DNA from: an uncultured Eubacteriales bacterium
GTDB lineage: Bacteria; Bacillota; Clostridia; Oscillospirales; Acutalibacteraceae
DNA: 64,000 bases
Assembly: GCA_902491475.1 (NCBI GenBank)
Contig: CABUHY010000008.1
Location: 30,281-94,280, forward strand
Direction of reading: 5' to 3'
The notes under the pieces are model-generated. The model was not told the DNA's origin. It did not search any database and saw nothing but the letters and a program-made list of their open reading frames with translations. This document shows, piece after piece, positions 7,434 to 16,025 of this stretch (position 1 is the stretch's first letter; every line of letters begins with the position of its first letter). A program made the position numbers and the translations under genes.

Positions 7434-10091
7434 TTATTTTTTGCTTTTCAACTGTTTTTCGTCGGGCTTGTCGGTCTCAACGAAGGTCTTTCCGTAATAT
7501 GCGTTAAGATACATCTGCTTGATTTCGCTGATAAGCGGGTATCTCGGGTTAGCGCCTGTGCACTGATCGTCGAATGCCTGCTCGCACATTGCGTCAAGTC
7601 TGTCAAGGAAGTCCTTTTCATCCGGAACATAATCCTTGATTGTGGGCTTAATGCCTACTCTTACCTTGAGGTCGTCGATAGCCTTAATAAGGTTGTCAAC
7701 CTTCTCCTGATCGTTCTTGCCCTTAATTCCGAGATACTCTGCAACCTCTGCATATCTTCTGAGCGTATGCGGATGGTCATACTGCGAGAAGGTACCCATC
7801 TTTGTGGGAGCTTCTGCCGAGTTGAAACGGAGAACCTCGTCAATCATAAGAGCGTTTGCGATACCGTGCGGGATATGGTGGAACGCACCGAGCTTATGAG
7901 CCATTGAGTGGCATACGCCGAGGAATGCGTTTGCGAAAGCCATACCTGCCATGGTAGCCGCATTTGCCATCTTCTCACGAGCTTCGGGGTCGTTGGGGCC
8001 GTTGTCGTATGCTCTGGGAAGATATTCAAATATAGTTTTAAGCGCTTTAAGCGCAAGACCGTCCGTGTAGTCGGTTGCCATAATCGAAGCGTAAGCCTCA
8101 AGTGCGTGTGTTACCGCGTCGATACCCGAAGCGGATGTAAGACCCTTGGGAGCGGTCATATGGAAGTCGGCGTCGATAATAGCCATCTTGGGAAGAAGCT
8201 GATAATCGGCAAGCGGATATTTAACGCCTGTATTTTCATCTGTAATAACTGCGAAAGGTGTAACCTCGGAGCCTGTACCTGCCGATGTGGGGATAGCTAT
8301 GAAGTATGCCTTGTCGCCCATATGCGGGAAGGTGTAGATACGCTTACGGATATCCTGGAAGCGCATTGCCATATCCATAAAGTCAGCGTCGGGATGCTCA
8401 TAGAGAACCCACATAATCTTACCTGCGTCCATTGCGGAACCGCCGCCGAGTGCGATAATAACATCGGGCTGGAATGCTCTCATCTGCTCTGCACCCTTCT
8501 TTGCGCAGCCGAGAGTCGGGTCGGGAGCAACCTCAAAGAATGTGGTGTGCTGAATGCCCATTTCGTCGAGCTTATCGGTAATCGGCTTTGTATAGCCGTT
8601 ATTGTAAAGGAAGCTGTCGGTTACGATAAACGCTTTTTTCTTGCCCATAACCGTTTTGAGTTCGTCAAGGGCAACGGGCAGACAGCCCTTTTTGATATAT
8701 ACTTTTTCAGGAGCTCTGAACCAAAGCATATTTTCCCTTCTTTCTGCAACAGTCTTGATATTGATGAGATGTTTTACTCCGACATTTTCACTTACGGAGT
8801 TGCCGCCCCAAGAGCCGCAGCCGAGTGTAAGCGAGGGAGCAAGCTTGAAGTTGTACAAATCACCGATACCGCCCTGTGAAGAAGGTGTGTTTACGAGAAT
8901 ACGGCAGGTTTTCATACGGGAAGAAAATTCGTCAATCTTTGCGGTTTCCGTAACTGCGTCAAGATAAATTGAAGATGTGTGACCGTAACCGCCGTCGGCA
9001 ACAAGCCTTTCAGCCTTATGGAAAGCGTCCTCAATGTTCTTTGCCCTGTACATTGCAAGTACGGGAGAGAGCTTTTCGTGAGCAAATTCCTCGGAAAGTT
9101 CAACGCTTTCAACCTCGCCGATAAGAATTTTTGTGCCCTCGGGAACCTTAACGCCCGCAAGCTCTGCGATTGTAGCGGCTTTCTGACCTACTATCTTTGC
9201 GTTAAGAGCGCCGTTTATAAGAATTGTCTTTCTGACCTTTTCGGTCTCCTCGGGATTAAGGAAGTAACAGCCTCTTGCGGCAAATTCCTTTTTAACCTTG
9301 TCATATACCTTGTCGAGAACGATAACAGACTGCTCGGAAGCGCAAATCATACCGTTATCAAAGGTCTTTGAATGGATAATTGAGTTTACTGCAAGAAGAA
9401 TGTCGGCTGTGTCGTCGATAATTGCGGGAGTGTTACCTGCGCCGACGCCGAGTGCCGGTTTACCCGAAGAATAAGCAGCCTTAACCATTCCGGGGCCGCC
9501 TGTTGCAAGGATAATGTCAGCCTCTTTCATAAGAAGGTTTGTCATTTCAAGGCTGGGAACATCAATCCATGAAATAATGCCCTCGGGAGCGCCTGCCTTA
9601 ACGGCAGCCTCAAGAACAACTTTCGCAGCTGCGATTGTTGAACCCTTTGCTCTCGGATGGGGGCTTATGATAATACCGTTTCTTGTTTTAAGTGAGATAA
9701 GAGTTTTGAAAATTGCGGTCGAAGTGGGGTTTGTTGTGGGGATAACAGCGGCAACAAGACCGATAGGCTCCGCAATCTTCTTCATACCGTAGGCTTTGTC
9801 CTCCTCGAGGACGCCGCAGGTCTTTGTGTTCTTATATGCGTTGTAGATATACTCCGAAGCGAAGTGGTTTTTGATAACCTTGTCCTCTACAACACCCATT
9901 CCCGTTTCCTCAACAGCCAATTTAGCAAGAGGTATTCTCTGCTGGTTGGCTGCGGTAGCGGCAGCAAGGAAGATTTTGTCAACCTGCTCCTGAGTGTATG
10001 AAGAAAACTCCTTCTGCGCCGCTCTTACACGGGCAATAGCTTCTTCAAGAGTTTCTACCGAATCAACGATTTTGTATTCTTTAGTACTCAT
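7434..10091 (-). CDS. adhE: Bifunctional acetaldehyde-CoA / alcohol dehydrogenase
   Basis: This 885-aa enzyme converts acetyl-CoA to acetaldehyde and then ethanol, oxidising two NADH. Residues 1-440 form the aldehyde dehydrogenase domain, with the catalytic Cys in N-G-M-I-C-A-S-E-Q. Residues about 455-870 form the iron-dependent alcohol dehydrogenase domain, with GGGSAMDAGK for NAD binding and metal-site His residues in H-K-L-G-A-F-H-H-I-P-H-G. The length is normal for AdhE. The start ATG at 10091 has GGAGGA 6 bp upstream. It is the first gene of the fermentation operon and is preceded by a perfect Rex operator, so it should be derepressed when NADH/NAD is high. Confidence 0.97.
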   Translation of the reverse strand: MSTKEYKIVDSVETLEEAIARVRAAQKEFSSYTQEQVDKIFLAAATAANQQRIPLAKLAVEETGMGVVEDKVIKNHFASEYIYNAYKNTKTCGVLEEDKAYGMKKIAEPIGLVAAVIPTTNPTSTAIFKTLISLKTRNGIIISPHPRAKGSTIAAAKVVLEAAVKAGAPEGIISWIDVPSLEMTNLLMKEADIILATGGPGMVKAAYSSGKPALGVGAGNTPAIIDDTADILLAVNSIIHSKTFDNGMICASEQSVIVLDKVYDKVKKEFAARGCYFLNPEETEKVRKTILINGALNAKIVGQKAATIAELAGVKVPEGTKILIGEVESVELSEEFAHEKLSPVLAMYRAKNIEDAFHKAERLVADGGYGHTSSIYLDAVTETAKIDEFSSRMKTCRILVNTPSSQGGIGDLYNFKLAPSLTLGCGSWGGNSVSENVGVKHLINIKTVAERRENMLWFRAPEKVYIKKGCLPVALDELKTVMGKKKAFIVTDSFLYNNGYTKPITDKLDEMGIQHTTFFEVAPDPTLGCAKKGAEQMRAFQPDVIIALGGGSAMDAGKIMWVLYEHPDADFMDMAMRFQDIRKRIYTFPHMGDKAYFIAIPTSAGTGSEVTPFAVITDENTGVKYPLADYQLLPKMAIIDADFHMTAPKGLTSASGIDAVTHALEAYASIMATDYTDGLALKALKTIFEYLPRAYDNGPNDPEAREKMANAATMAGMAFANAFLGVCHSMAHKLGAFHHIPHGIANALMIDEVLRFNSAEAPTKMGTFSQYDHPHTLRRYAEVAEYLGIKGKNDQEKVDNLIKAIDDLKVRVGIKPTIKDYVPDEKDFLDRLDAMCEQAFDDQCTGANPRYPLISEIKQMYLNAYYGKTFVETDKPDEKQLKSKK

Positions 10092-10112
10092 ATTCAGTCC
10101 TCCAAAATTTCA

Positions 10113-10130
10113 TTGTTAATATTTTAACAA
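10113..10130. promoter_or_regulatory. Rex (NADH-sensing repressor) operator
   Basis: TTGTTAATATTTTAACAA is an exact match to the known Rex consensus TTGTTAAnnnnTTAACAA. It covers the -10 box of adhE, so bound Rex would block RNA polymerase. The rex gene itself is not in the window. Confidence 0.9.
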
Positions 10131-10149
10131 TTCATTGAGGAGATGTAAA
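10121..10149 (-). promoter_or_regulatory. adhE promoter
   Basis: On the minus strand, TTTACA (10149-10144), a 17-bp spacer and TAAAAT (10126-10121). The -10 box lies inside the Rex operator. Confidence 0.7.
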
Positions 10150-10173
10150 TAATTAAATAAGTATAGCGGTATA

Positions 10174-11112
10174 TCATTTTTGATATATGTCTATACATTT
10201 GAGATTTGTCGCCCGAACCTCGTTTACAAATTTACGGTCGAGCTCCGAAAGCTTATAACCCTTGTGGTAAATCAGAACATCCTTGTATTTCTTCTTATTG
10301 TCGGGGCATACCTTCTGCACAAGAGCATAGCGCTTCAATATGTCGTCGGGCATCGGCGACACCCACATAAAGGTTTCCTCGTTTTTGGAAAGTACGGTAA
10401 ACTGACTTGCCCTTTCAAAAACGAAAATCCGCCTCTCCCCGTCGTCGGGAAGCTCCTCTTTTTTAACTTCGGCAAGAGACAGCGACGGAACATACGGGTC
10501 TGCGTGGCCTATTTCAATAAACGGGTGCAAATCGTCAAAATGAATTGTCTCTTTTTTTGCAAGCGGGCTGTTTTCGCTCATTACAAGCACATAGCCGAAA
10601 CTTGCAATATCCTCATATTCAAGGTTTTTCTCTTCAAACAGTGCGGTAAAGTATTTTTCGTAATTTTCCGCAAAACGGACTATTCCGAGCTTGTAGTTGT
10701 CGGAGACAACATTCGTAATCGTCCTCGAAGAGTTGGTTTCCTTATAGAAAACCTCAACGGGCTTGTCGCCGAGCATTTTTGAAAACTGCGCAAAGGCGTC
10801 GGATATATAAGTCGCCCTCGGCACGGATACCGAAAAGGTCTTGTGCTCAACTCCCGCATTTTCTTTATACAGCTTTTCGACATTGTCTATCTGCTTTAAT
10901 ATGTTTTTTGCATATCCGATAAAGCGCTCGCCCTCCAAGGTCAGCACCATACCCCTTGCGCTTCTGTCAAATATGGTAATACCGAGCTCCGATTCAAGCT
11001 CTTTAATCGAACGGCTCAGGTTAGGCTGAGCGATAAGCAGCTTTTCGCTTGCCCTGTTTATCGAGCCGTATTTTGCGACCTCAACGGCGTATCGCATATG
11101 GAGAATGTTCAT
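10174..11112 (-). CDS. LysR-family transcriptional regulator
   Basis: This 312-aa regulator has an N-terminal winged helix-turn-helix (residues 1-60, with S-I-N-R-A-S-E-K-L and Q-P-N-L-S-R-S-I-K-E-L-E) and a LysR substrate-binding domain after about residue 90. It lies immediately upstream of the adhE promoter in the same direction; the two genes are 82 bp apart. It could regulate adhE or the acyltransferase pair behind it. Neither the ligand nor the target is visible. It has its own ribosome site (AGAGGTG), and a terminator separates it from the gene before it. Confidence 0.88.
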   Translation of the reverse strand: MNILHMRYAVEVAKYGSINRASEKLLIAQPNLSRSIKELESELGITIFDRSARGMVLTLEGERFIGYAKNILKQIDNVEKLYKENAGVEHKTFSVSVPRATYISDAFAQFSKMLGDKPVEVFYKETNSSRTITNVVSDNYKLGIVRFAENYEKYFTALFEEKNLEYEDIASFGYVLVMSENSPLAKKETIHFDDLHPFIEIGHADPYVPSLSLAEVKKEELPDDGERRIFVFERASQFTVLSKNEETFMWVSPMPDDILKRYALVQKVCPDNKKKYKDVLIYHKGYKLSELDRKFVNEVRATNLKCIDIYQK

Positions 11113-11122
11113 ATCACACCTC

Positions 11123-11169
11123 TTAAAAATAAAAGCAGGCGTATATCGGTAAAGACTTTCCGCCTGCTT
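11123..11169 (-). terminator. Intrinsic terminator after the acyltransferase-like gene
   Basis: AAGCAGGCG/CGCCTGCTT (11133-11141 with 11161-11169) is followed on the minus strand by TTTATTTTT. It lies just before the lysR ribosome site. Confidence 0.75.
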
Positions 11170-11174
11170 GTTTA

Positions 11175-12455
11175 TTATGCTTTTGACGAAAGAATGTCGA
11201 TATTCTTATCCATAAGGTCAAAGAAATCGTTAACTATCTTTTCGTCCTCTTCGTTGCCGCGAACGCACATTGAAAGCGTAAGCTCCGAGTTTATTGATGT
11301 TGCGGAAAGAAGAACATACGGCTTATATTTAACCGCACCCGTCATAAATCCGTCAACAGGCGGATGTCCGTCGAGCGAAAGCTTATCGGTTTCGAGAATA
11401 CCGATGTTGCTCATTGCGATAAGCGGATTTGAATAGCCGATTTTTATAACCTCTTCCGAAGCCATCTGCGGCATAATGCTGTAACCGAGTTTCAGAAGCG
11501 GCAAGCCGTAAAGTCCCATAAACTTGTCTTTTTTGAACTTTGCAACGCTCTGTTTAGTATATTCGAGAGTTTTGAAAATATCCTCGCCGAGCTCGGGTAT
11601 GCTGCATTGCATAAATGCCGTCTGGTTTGTAATACCTGTCTCGCTTGTGTCCTTCATATGGCGTCTTAAATCGATTGCGCAAGAGATTGTAACGCTCTCT
11701 TCCCTACCGAAGCCCGCAAGCTCATAAAGGCTGTAAAAATAAGCCGCAACAAGCATATCGTTTACGGTAGCGCCGACTTTTTTGCCCGAAGCCCTCAAAC
11801 GCGCAAACCTGTCCTTATCGACTTTTCTGCGTGCGATAAACGAACGGTCTCTGATGTTGTCCTCGGTAAGCGGGAACTTGTGGTCGTCCTTTGCGCACAC
11901 ATTCTTGTAAAGGTTCTGCGCCATCGCCTTCTCGGTCTTTGAAAAGTCGTCGTAGACCTCCTCAAATGAGCGGGAGCCCGACTTTAAGTCGATGGGGCTG
12001 ATTTTATTTTCAAGGTAATCGTTATAGTTTTTGCAAAGAGCCTTGAGGAAATATTTGAAATCTCCGCCGTCCATACACATATGGTTTTCAACTATGCAAA
12101 GCACCGACTTGCCCTCATGAAAGAAAACGGCAACCTGAATTTGAAGCTCGTTTTCGGGCGGTATGTACTGTGTGAGGAAGTCGTCTATCGCCTCTTCGAG
12201 ATTGTCGGGGCTTGAAACATGGAGAACATCGTCAATGTTGTAATCGTGAACCTTCCAATAGGTTTTGAATTTGTTATCGACAAACGATGAGTGCAGAACG
12301 GGCGCTTTTTCAAGGAAACAGATAAGCACTGTTTTGAGCACATCAATGTCTATTTCAAAATCGTAATGCAATTCGACATGAACCATACGGTCATTGAAAT
12401 CACGGAAAAGATAATGCATTTTATCCCAGAGCTCGGCTTTTAACTTTTTTTCCAT
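11175..12455 (-). CDS. Condensation/acyltransferase-superfamily protein (CAT-like fold)
   Basis: This 426-aa soluble protein contains N-H-M-C-M-D-G-G (about residue 127), a form of the HxxxDG motif of the CoA-dependent acyltransferase and NRPS-condensation superfamily, where the His is the general base. Downstream segments (S-C-A-I-D-L-R-R-H and S-N-I-G near residue 335) also fit this fold; the D-x-R motif is typical. Likely reactions are transfer of an acyl group from CoA to an alcohol or amine; the substrate cannot be read from the sequence. The start overlaps the stop of the upstream membrane-protein gene by one base (TAATG), so the two are translationally coupled and probably act together. 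The second His of the classical HH pair is Met here. Confidence 0.7.
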   Translation of the reverse strand: MEKKLKAELWDKMHYLFRDFNDRMVHVELHYDFEIDIDVLKTVLICFLEKAPVLHSSFVDNKFKTYWKVHDYNIDDVLHVSSPDNLEEAIDDFLTQYIPPENELQIQVAVFFHEGKSVLCIVENHMCMDGGDFKYFLKALCKNYNDYLENKISPIDLKSGSRSFEEVYDDFSKTEKAMAQNLYKNVCAKDDHKFPLTEDNIRDRSFIARRKVDKDRFARLRASGKKVGATVNDMLVAAYFYSLYELAGFGREESVTISCAIDLRRHMKDTSETGITNQTAFMQCSIPELGEDIFKTLEYTKQSVAKFKKDKFMGLYGLPLLKLGYSIMPQMASEEVIKIGYSNPLIAMSNIGILETDKLSLDGHPPVDGFMTGAVKYKPYVLLSATSINSELTLSMCVRGNEEDEKIVNDFFDLMDKNIDILSSKA

Positions 12456-13249
12456 TATTCTTCCTCCTCCGGATTATACGCAAGCTTTTTGTTCTTGATT
12501 GCAAGCTGAGCAATAACGCCTATATCAAGCACAAATCCGATTATTATAAGTATTCTTCCTATCTTCCAAAGACCCGTAATCAAGCCGAAAATAACAAAGG
12601 CAAAGATGAAAACAAGCGGGATTGTAATAAGGTAGTTTACAAACACAAGTCTCTGCTTTGTTACGGTTGCAAGGATAAGGTCGCCTATAAACATCATTGC
12701 AAGCGCGAACAGGAAAATAAGATATGCTTTTTCGTTGTCGAACACAATTCTTATGAACAAAAACAGGAACTGTGTTCCGACCATAACCGAGCCTGCAACA
12801 AGTGCTCGCATAAGTGCGTATAACATTTTATGCCGTCTCAAAATCGTAACCGCCGTGAGCATAAGCGCCATAATTCCCGCGGTAGCCGTACCCTCGATAA
12901 TAAGCCATGTCGGATGCCATATATCGGTAATAAAGCCGATAACAAGGAACACAAGCACGGAGAAAAGTATGCATGCAACTGCGATAATGGGAGTGAGTTT
13001 AATCTGTTTTTTCTCTTTAAGGTCCTGCAAATAACGCTTGTAATCCCTTAAAATTCTCGCCGAATTATACTCGTCCAAAATAAGGTCGTGGGCAACTTTT
13101 TCGTCTTTAAGTCCCCTTTTCATAACCTCGTTCGTGCGGAATTTCATATCGTCAAGAATATTTCTCTTGAAAACGAAATTCACTTTTTCGTTTGAATACG
13201 GACTCATTGTTCTTTCAATGTGTTCGCAATAATCTGTGTACTTTTTCAT
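12455..13249 (-). CDS. Six-TM membrane protein of unknown function, coupled to the acyltransferase gene
   Basis: This 264-aa protein was not recognised with confidence. The first 75 residues are soluble, charged and helical, and resemble the helical prefix (HAAS/permease-prefix-like) seen before membrane domains. Six hydrophobic segments follow (roughly residues 80-102, 108-130, 137-158, 164-184, 190-215, 220-240). The C-terminus ends in an acidic E-E-E-E tail. The start is ATG 13249 with GGAGG 5 bp before it; the upstream ATG at 13267 has no site. It is the first gene of a two-gene operon with the acyltransferase-like protein, suggesting a membrane platform or transporter for an acylated product. 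Confidence 0.65.
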   Translation of the reverse strand: MKKYTDYCEHIERTMSPYSNEKVNFVFKRNILDDMKFRTNEVMKRGLKDEKVAHDLILDEYNSARILRDYKRYLQDLKEKKQIKLTPIIAVACILFSVLVFLVIGFITDIWHPTWLIIEGTATAGIMALMLTAVTILRRHKMLYALMRALVAGSVMVGTQFLFLFIRIVFDNEKAYLIFLFALAMMFIGDLILATVTKQRLVFVNYLITIPLVFIFAFVIFGLITGLWKIGRILIIIGFVLDIGVIAQLAIKNKKLAYNPEEEE

Positions 13250-13309
13250 TATATCCTCCCATATCAAATCTGTAATAATATTATATCAAAATGCATATAT
13301 GCCGTCAAT

Positions 13310-13336
13310 AAAAAAGAGATGATTTATCATCATCTC
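13310..13336 (-). terminator. Intrinsic terminator of ispD-ispF
   Basis: GAGATGAT/ATCATCTC (13316-13323 with 13329-13336) is followed on the minus strand by six T residues. It lies 8 bp after the ispF stop. Confidence 0.8.
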
Positions 13337-13343
13337 CGAAAAA

Positions 13344-13820
13344 TTATTTTTCTATAAGGCAGACGCTGTGTGCGGCAATCCCCTGCTTCGTTCCCGTAAA
13401 GCCCAAGCCCTCTTCGGTCGTGGCTTTTACGCTGACTCGGTCAATGTCCAAAGAGAGTGCGTTTGCTATATTTTCACGCATTTTCATAATGTGCGGCGCA
13501 AGCTTCGGAGCCTGAGCCAGAACGGTTGCGTCTATGTTTACCGTATGATAACCCTTATCCCTCAAAAGCTCATTCACATTTTTGAGGAGCTCGAGGCTGT
13601 CTGCGCCCTTATATCTCTCGTCCGTATCGGGGAAATGCTTTCCTATGTCGCCGAGCGCCGCCGCACCCAAAAGCGAATCGGAAATTGCGTGCAGCAAAAC
13701 ATCTGCGTCCGAATGACCCAACAGACCTATTCCGTTGTTTTCGATTTCAACGCCGCCGAGAATAAGCTTTCTGCCCTCAACGAGCTTATGTACATCATAA
13801 CCGTGTCCTATTCTTATCAT
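13344..13820 (-). CDS. ispF: 2-C-methyl-D-erythritol 2,4-cyclodiphosphate synthase
   Basis: This 158-aa enzyme is of normal family length. It cyclises CDP-methylerythritol 2-phosphate, releasing CMP, in the MEP isoprenoid pathway. The N-terminus has G-H-G-Y-D-V-H, which supplies metal-ligand Asp and His. The third ligand His is in G-H-S-D-A-D-V-L-L-H. It overlaps the ispD stop by 4 bp (ATGA), so translation is coupled to the enzyme two steps earlier. Confidence 0.96.
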   Translation of the reverse strand: MIRIGHGYDVHKLVEGRKLILGGVEIENNGIGLLGHSDADVLLHAISDSLLGAAALGDIGKHFPDTDERYKGADSLELLKNVNELLRDKGYHTVNIDATVLAQAPKLAPHIMKMRENIANALSLDIDRVSVKATTEEGLGFTGTKQGIAAHSVCLIEK

Positions 13821-14545
13821 ATCTGTTCTCTCCTGTACAAAATCGCCTGCGCTATATCGGTGTCCTCGGGAGTGGTTATTTTAATGTTTTCATAGCTTCC
13901 CTCGACCATTTTAACCTCTGCGCCGTATTCCTCCAAAAGCTTGCAATCGTCCGTAAACATTTCGGAATTTATAACATTGTCTATCGCCGAAAGGTACAGC
14001 CTGCGTTCAAACACCTGCGGCGTGTGGACAGCCCAAAGATAATTTCTGTCGGGCGTGGAGGTTATTATACCTTTTTCATTTACAACCTTGACGGTGTCCT
14101 TAACTCTTACGCCTGTCGCCGCTGCTCCCGTTAAGAAAGCTTCCCTTACGGTGTCCTCGATTATTTTTTCGGTAACAAGAGGTCGGGCGCCGTCGTGAAT
14201 TGCAAAATATTCGGAAAGCGGAGAGCTGCGCCTTATCGCATTGAATACGCTCTCCTGCCGTGTTTTTCCGCCCTTTACTATATCGGTAACTTTTAAGACC
14301 TTGTACTCCTTTATCATAGCGTACATTTTCGGAATGTCCTCTTCCCTTGCCGCAATGACAATTTCGTCTATCATATTGCTTTCGGAAAACGCCGTAAGCG
14401 TCCTTATAAGCACAGGGACGCCGTCAATAAGCAAAAACTGCTTATTGACGCCGCCCATTCTTGTTGAATTACCTGCCGCTACAATAACCGCCGTAACGAA
14501 CGGTTTTGCCTCGGAAAATTCTTTGTTTTGTTTTAAGAAACTCAT
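13817..14545 (-). CDS. ispD: 2-C-methyl-D-erythritol 4-phosphate cytidylyltransferase
   Basis: This 242-aa enzyme transfers CMP from CTP to methylerythritol 4-phosphate. The nucleotide-binding start A-A-G-N-S-T-R-M-G-G, the H-D-G-A-R-P block at about residue 118 and the later H-T-P-Q-V-F segment are diagnostic. It is followed directly by ispF with a 4-bp overlap. IspE, the enzyme between them in the pathway, is not in the window. Confidence 0.95.
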   Translation of the reverse strand: MSFLKQNKEFSEAKPFVTAVIVAAGNSTRMGGVNKQFLLIDGVPVLIRTLTAFSESNMIDEIVIAAREEDIPKMYAMIKEYKVLKVTDIVKGGKTRQESVFNAIRRSSPLSEYFAIHDGARPLVTEKIIEDTVREAFLTGAAATGVRVKDTVKVVNEKGIITSTPDRNYLWAVHTPQVFERRLYLSAIDNVINSEMFTDDCKLLEEYGAEVKMVEGSYENIKITTPEDTDIAQAILYRREQI

Positions 14546-14595
14546 TTTATCACCGTTAAAAAATTATATGAATAATTTTTGCCTGTGATAACAGT

Positions 14596-15861
14596 TTACA
14601 TCATTTTTTCGATTGTTGCAAGTTTAATGCAAAGGCAGAGAACCTCAGCCGCCTTGCCGATGTCGGCAACGCTCGGGAAAGTCGGTGCGATACGGATGTT
14701 TTTGTCGCCGGGGTCTTTGCCGTAAGGATATGTTGCGCCTACGCTTGTGAGCACAACGCCGAGCGACTTGCAAAGCTCGCCCACACGCTTAGCGCTGCAA
14801 TTTTCTGTGTCAAGGCTTATGAAATATCCGCCGTTGGGCTTTGTCCACAAAGCAAGCCCTGTGCCGCCGAGTTCTTTTTCAAATGTGTCGATAACAACAT
14901 TGAACTTGGGCTCGATAAGCGCCGCATGCTTTTTCATATGAGCCTTAATTCCGTCAAGATTCTTGAAGAATTTAGCGTGTCTTAACTGATTGAGCTTGTC
15001 GTGACCTATCATCTGACTGTTAAATCTCTTCTTAATCATCTGAATGTTCTTCTCGGAAGCGGCAAGGCAGGAAACGCCAGCACCCGGGAAGCTTATCTTT
15101 GAAGTTGAAGTAAATTCAACAAAGTAATCCTCCGTGCCGAATTCCTTGCAAGCCTCGAAGATATTGAGAACCTTATCGGGATTTTCCTGGAAATCGTGTA
15201 CTATATATGCGTTGTCCCAAATTACTCTGAAATCCTTTGCCGCAGGCTTCAGTGCCGCCAAAGCACGAACCTTTTCATCGGAATAGGTTACGCCTGTGGG
15301 GTTTGAATACTTCGGTACGCAGAACATACCCTTAACGCTTCTGTCCTTGACAAGCTCCGCAATCTTTTCAACATCGGGGCCGTCGGAGAGCATAGGAACA
15401 TTTATCATTTTAATGCCGTAATATTCGCAAATTCCGAAATGTCTGTCATATCCGGGAACATTGCAGATAAACTTAATCTCGCCCTGCTGACTCCACGGCT
15501 TATCGCCTGCGCCCGTGAGCATACACTGTGTGATGTAGTCGAACATAAGAGTAAGCGACGAAGTACCGCCGAGGATTATATTGTCGCTGTCAACCTCGAG
15601 CATTTCGGCAAAAAGCCTCTTGCACTCGGGGATACCGTCAAGCACGCCGTAGTTTCTGCAATCAAGTCCGTTTTCGCTCTTGCAGTCGCATACGCCGATA
15701 ACCTCTTTGAGCATATCCATAGTGAGGTCAAGCTGTTCGCCTGCGGGTTTACCTCTCGACATATCGAGTTTAAGTCCCTGAGCCTTGAGCTCTTCGTATT
15801 TTTTCTTCAATTCATTGTATTGAGCCGCTAACTCCGGCTTGCTCATCTGAGAATATTGCAT
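14596..15861 (-). CDS. PLP-dependent aminotransferase (class I fold, aspartate-aminotransferase-like)
   Basis: This 421-aa cytoplasmic enzyme carries the PLP lysine in S-T-S-K-I-S-F-P-G-A-G (about residue 250), the cofactor-ring Asp in V-I-W-D-N-A-Y and Y-S-N-P-T-G. It belongs to the PF12897-type branch, whose characterised members are aspartate aminotransferases; the true substrate pair is not certain. The start is ATG 15861 with GAGGTG 7 bp before it. It stands alone between ispD and the GPH-symporter terminator. Confidence 0.85.
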   Translation of the reverse strand: MQYSQMSKPELAAQYNELKKKYEELKAQGLKLDMSRGKPAGEQLDLTMDMLKEVIGVCDCKSENGLDCRNYGVLDGIPECKRLFAEMLEVDSDNIILGGTSSLTLMFDYITQCMLTGAGDKPWSQQGEIKFICNVPGYDRHFGICEYYGIKMINVPMLSDGPDVEKIAELVKDRSVKGMFCVPKYSNPTGVTYSDEKVRALAALKPAAKDFRVIWDNAYIVHDFQENPDKVLNIFEACKEFGTEDYFVEFTSTSKISFPGAGVSCLAASEKNIQMIKKRFNSQMIGHDKLNQLRHAKFFKNLDGIKAHMKKHAALIEPKFNVVIDTFEKELGGTGLALWTKPNGGYFISLDTENCSAKRVGELCKSLGVVLTSVGATYPYGKDPGDKNIRIAPTFPSVADIGKAAEVLCLCIKLATIEKMM

Positions 15862-15965
15862 AAATCCACACCTCAAAATTTATTATTCATATTAAACCAA
15901 ATAACATTCTAATACATTATAGCCGATTTTGCAATATTGTTTTTAACTTCTTGCAAAAATTCCGC

Positions 15966-15999
15966 AAAAAAGACAAGCAACCGTAAAAGTTGCTTGTCT
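15966..15999 (-). terminator. Intrinsic terminator of the sulfatase/GPH operon
   Basis: An 11-bp stem (15971-15981 with 15989-15999) followed on the minus strand by six T residues, 27 bp after the symporter stop. Confidence 0.85.
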
Positions 16000-16025
16000 T
16001 TTAGTACAATTTAGCTAAATAAAAT

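Noticed and set aside
7908..8879. 323-codon open frame opposite adhE
   Set aside because: It lies wholly inside the well-conserved adhE gene on the other strand and has no ribosome site or family match. It is a by-product of codon use.
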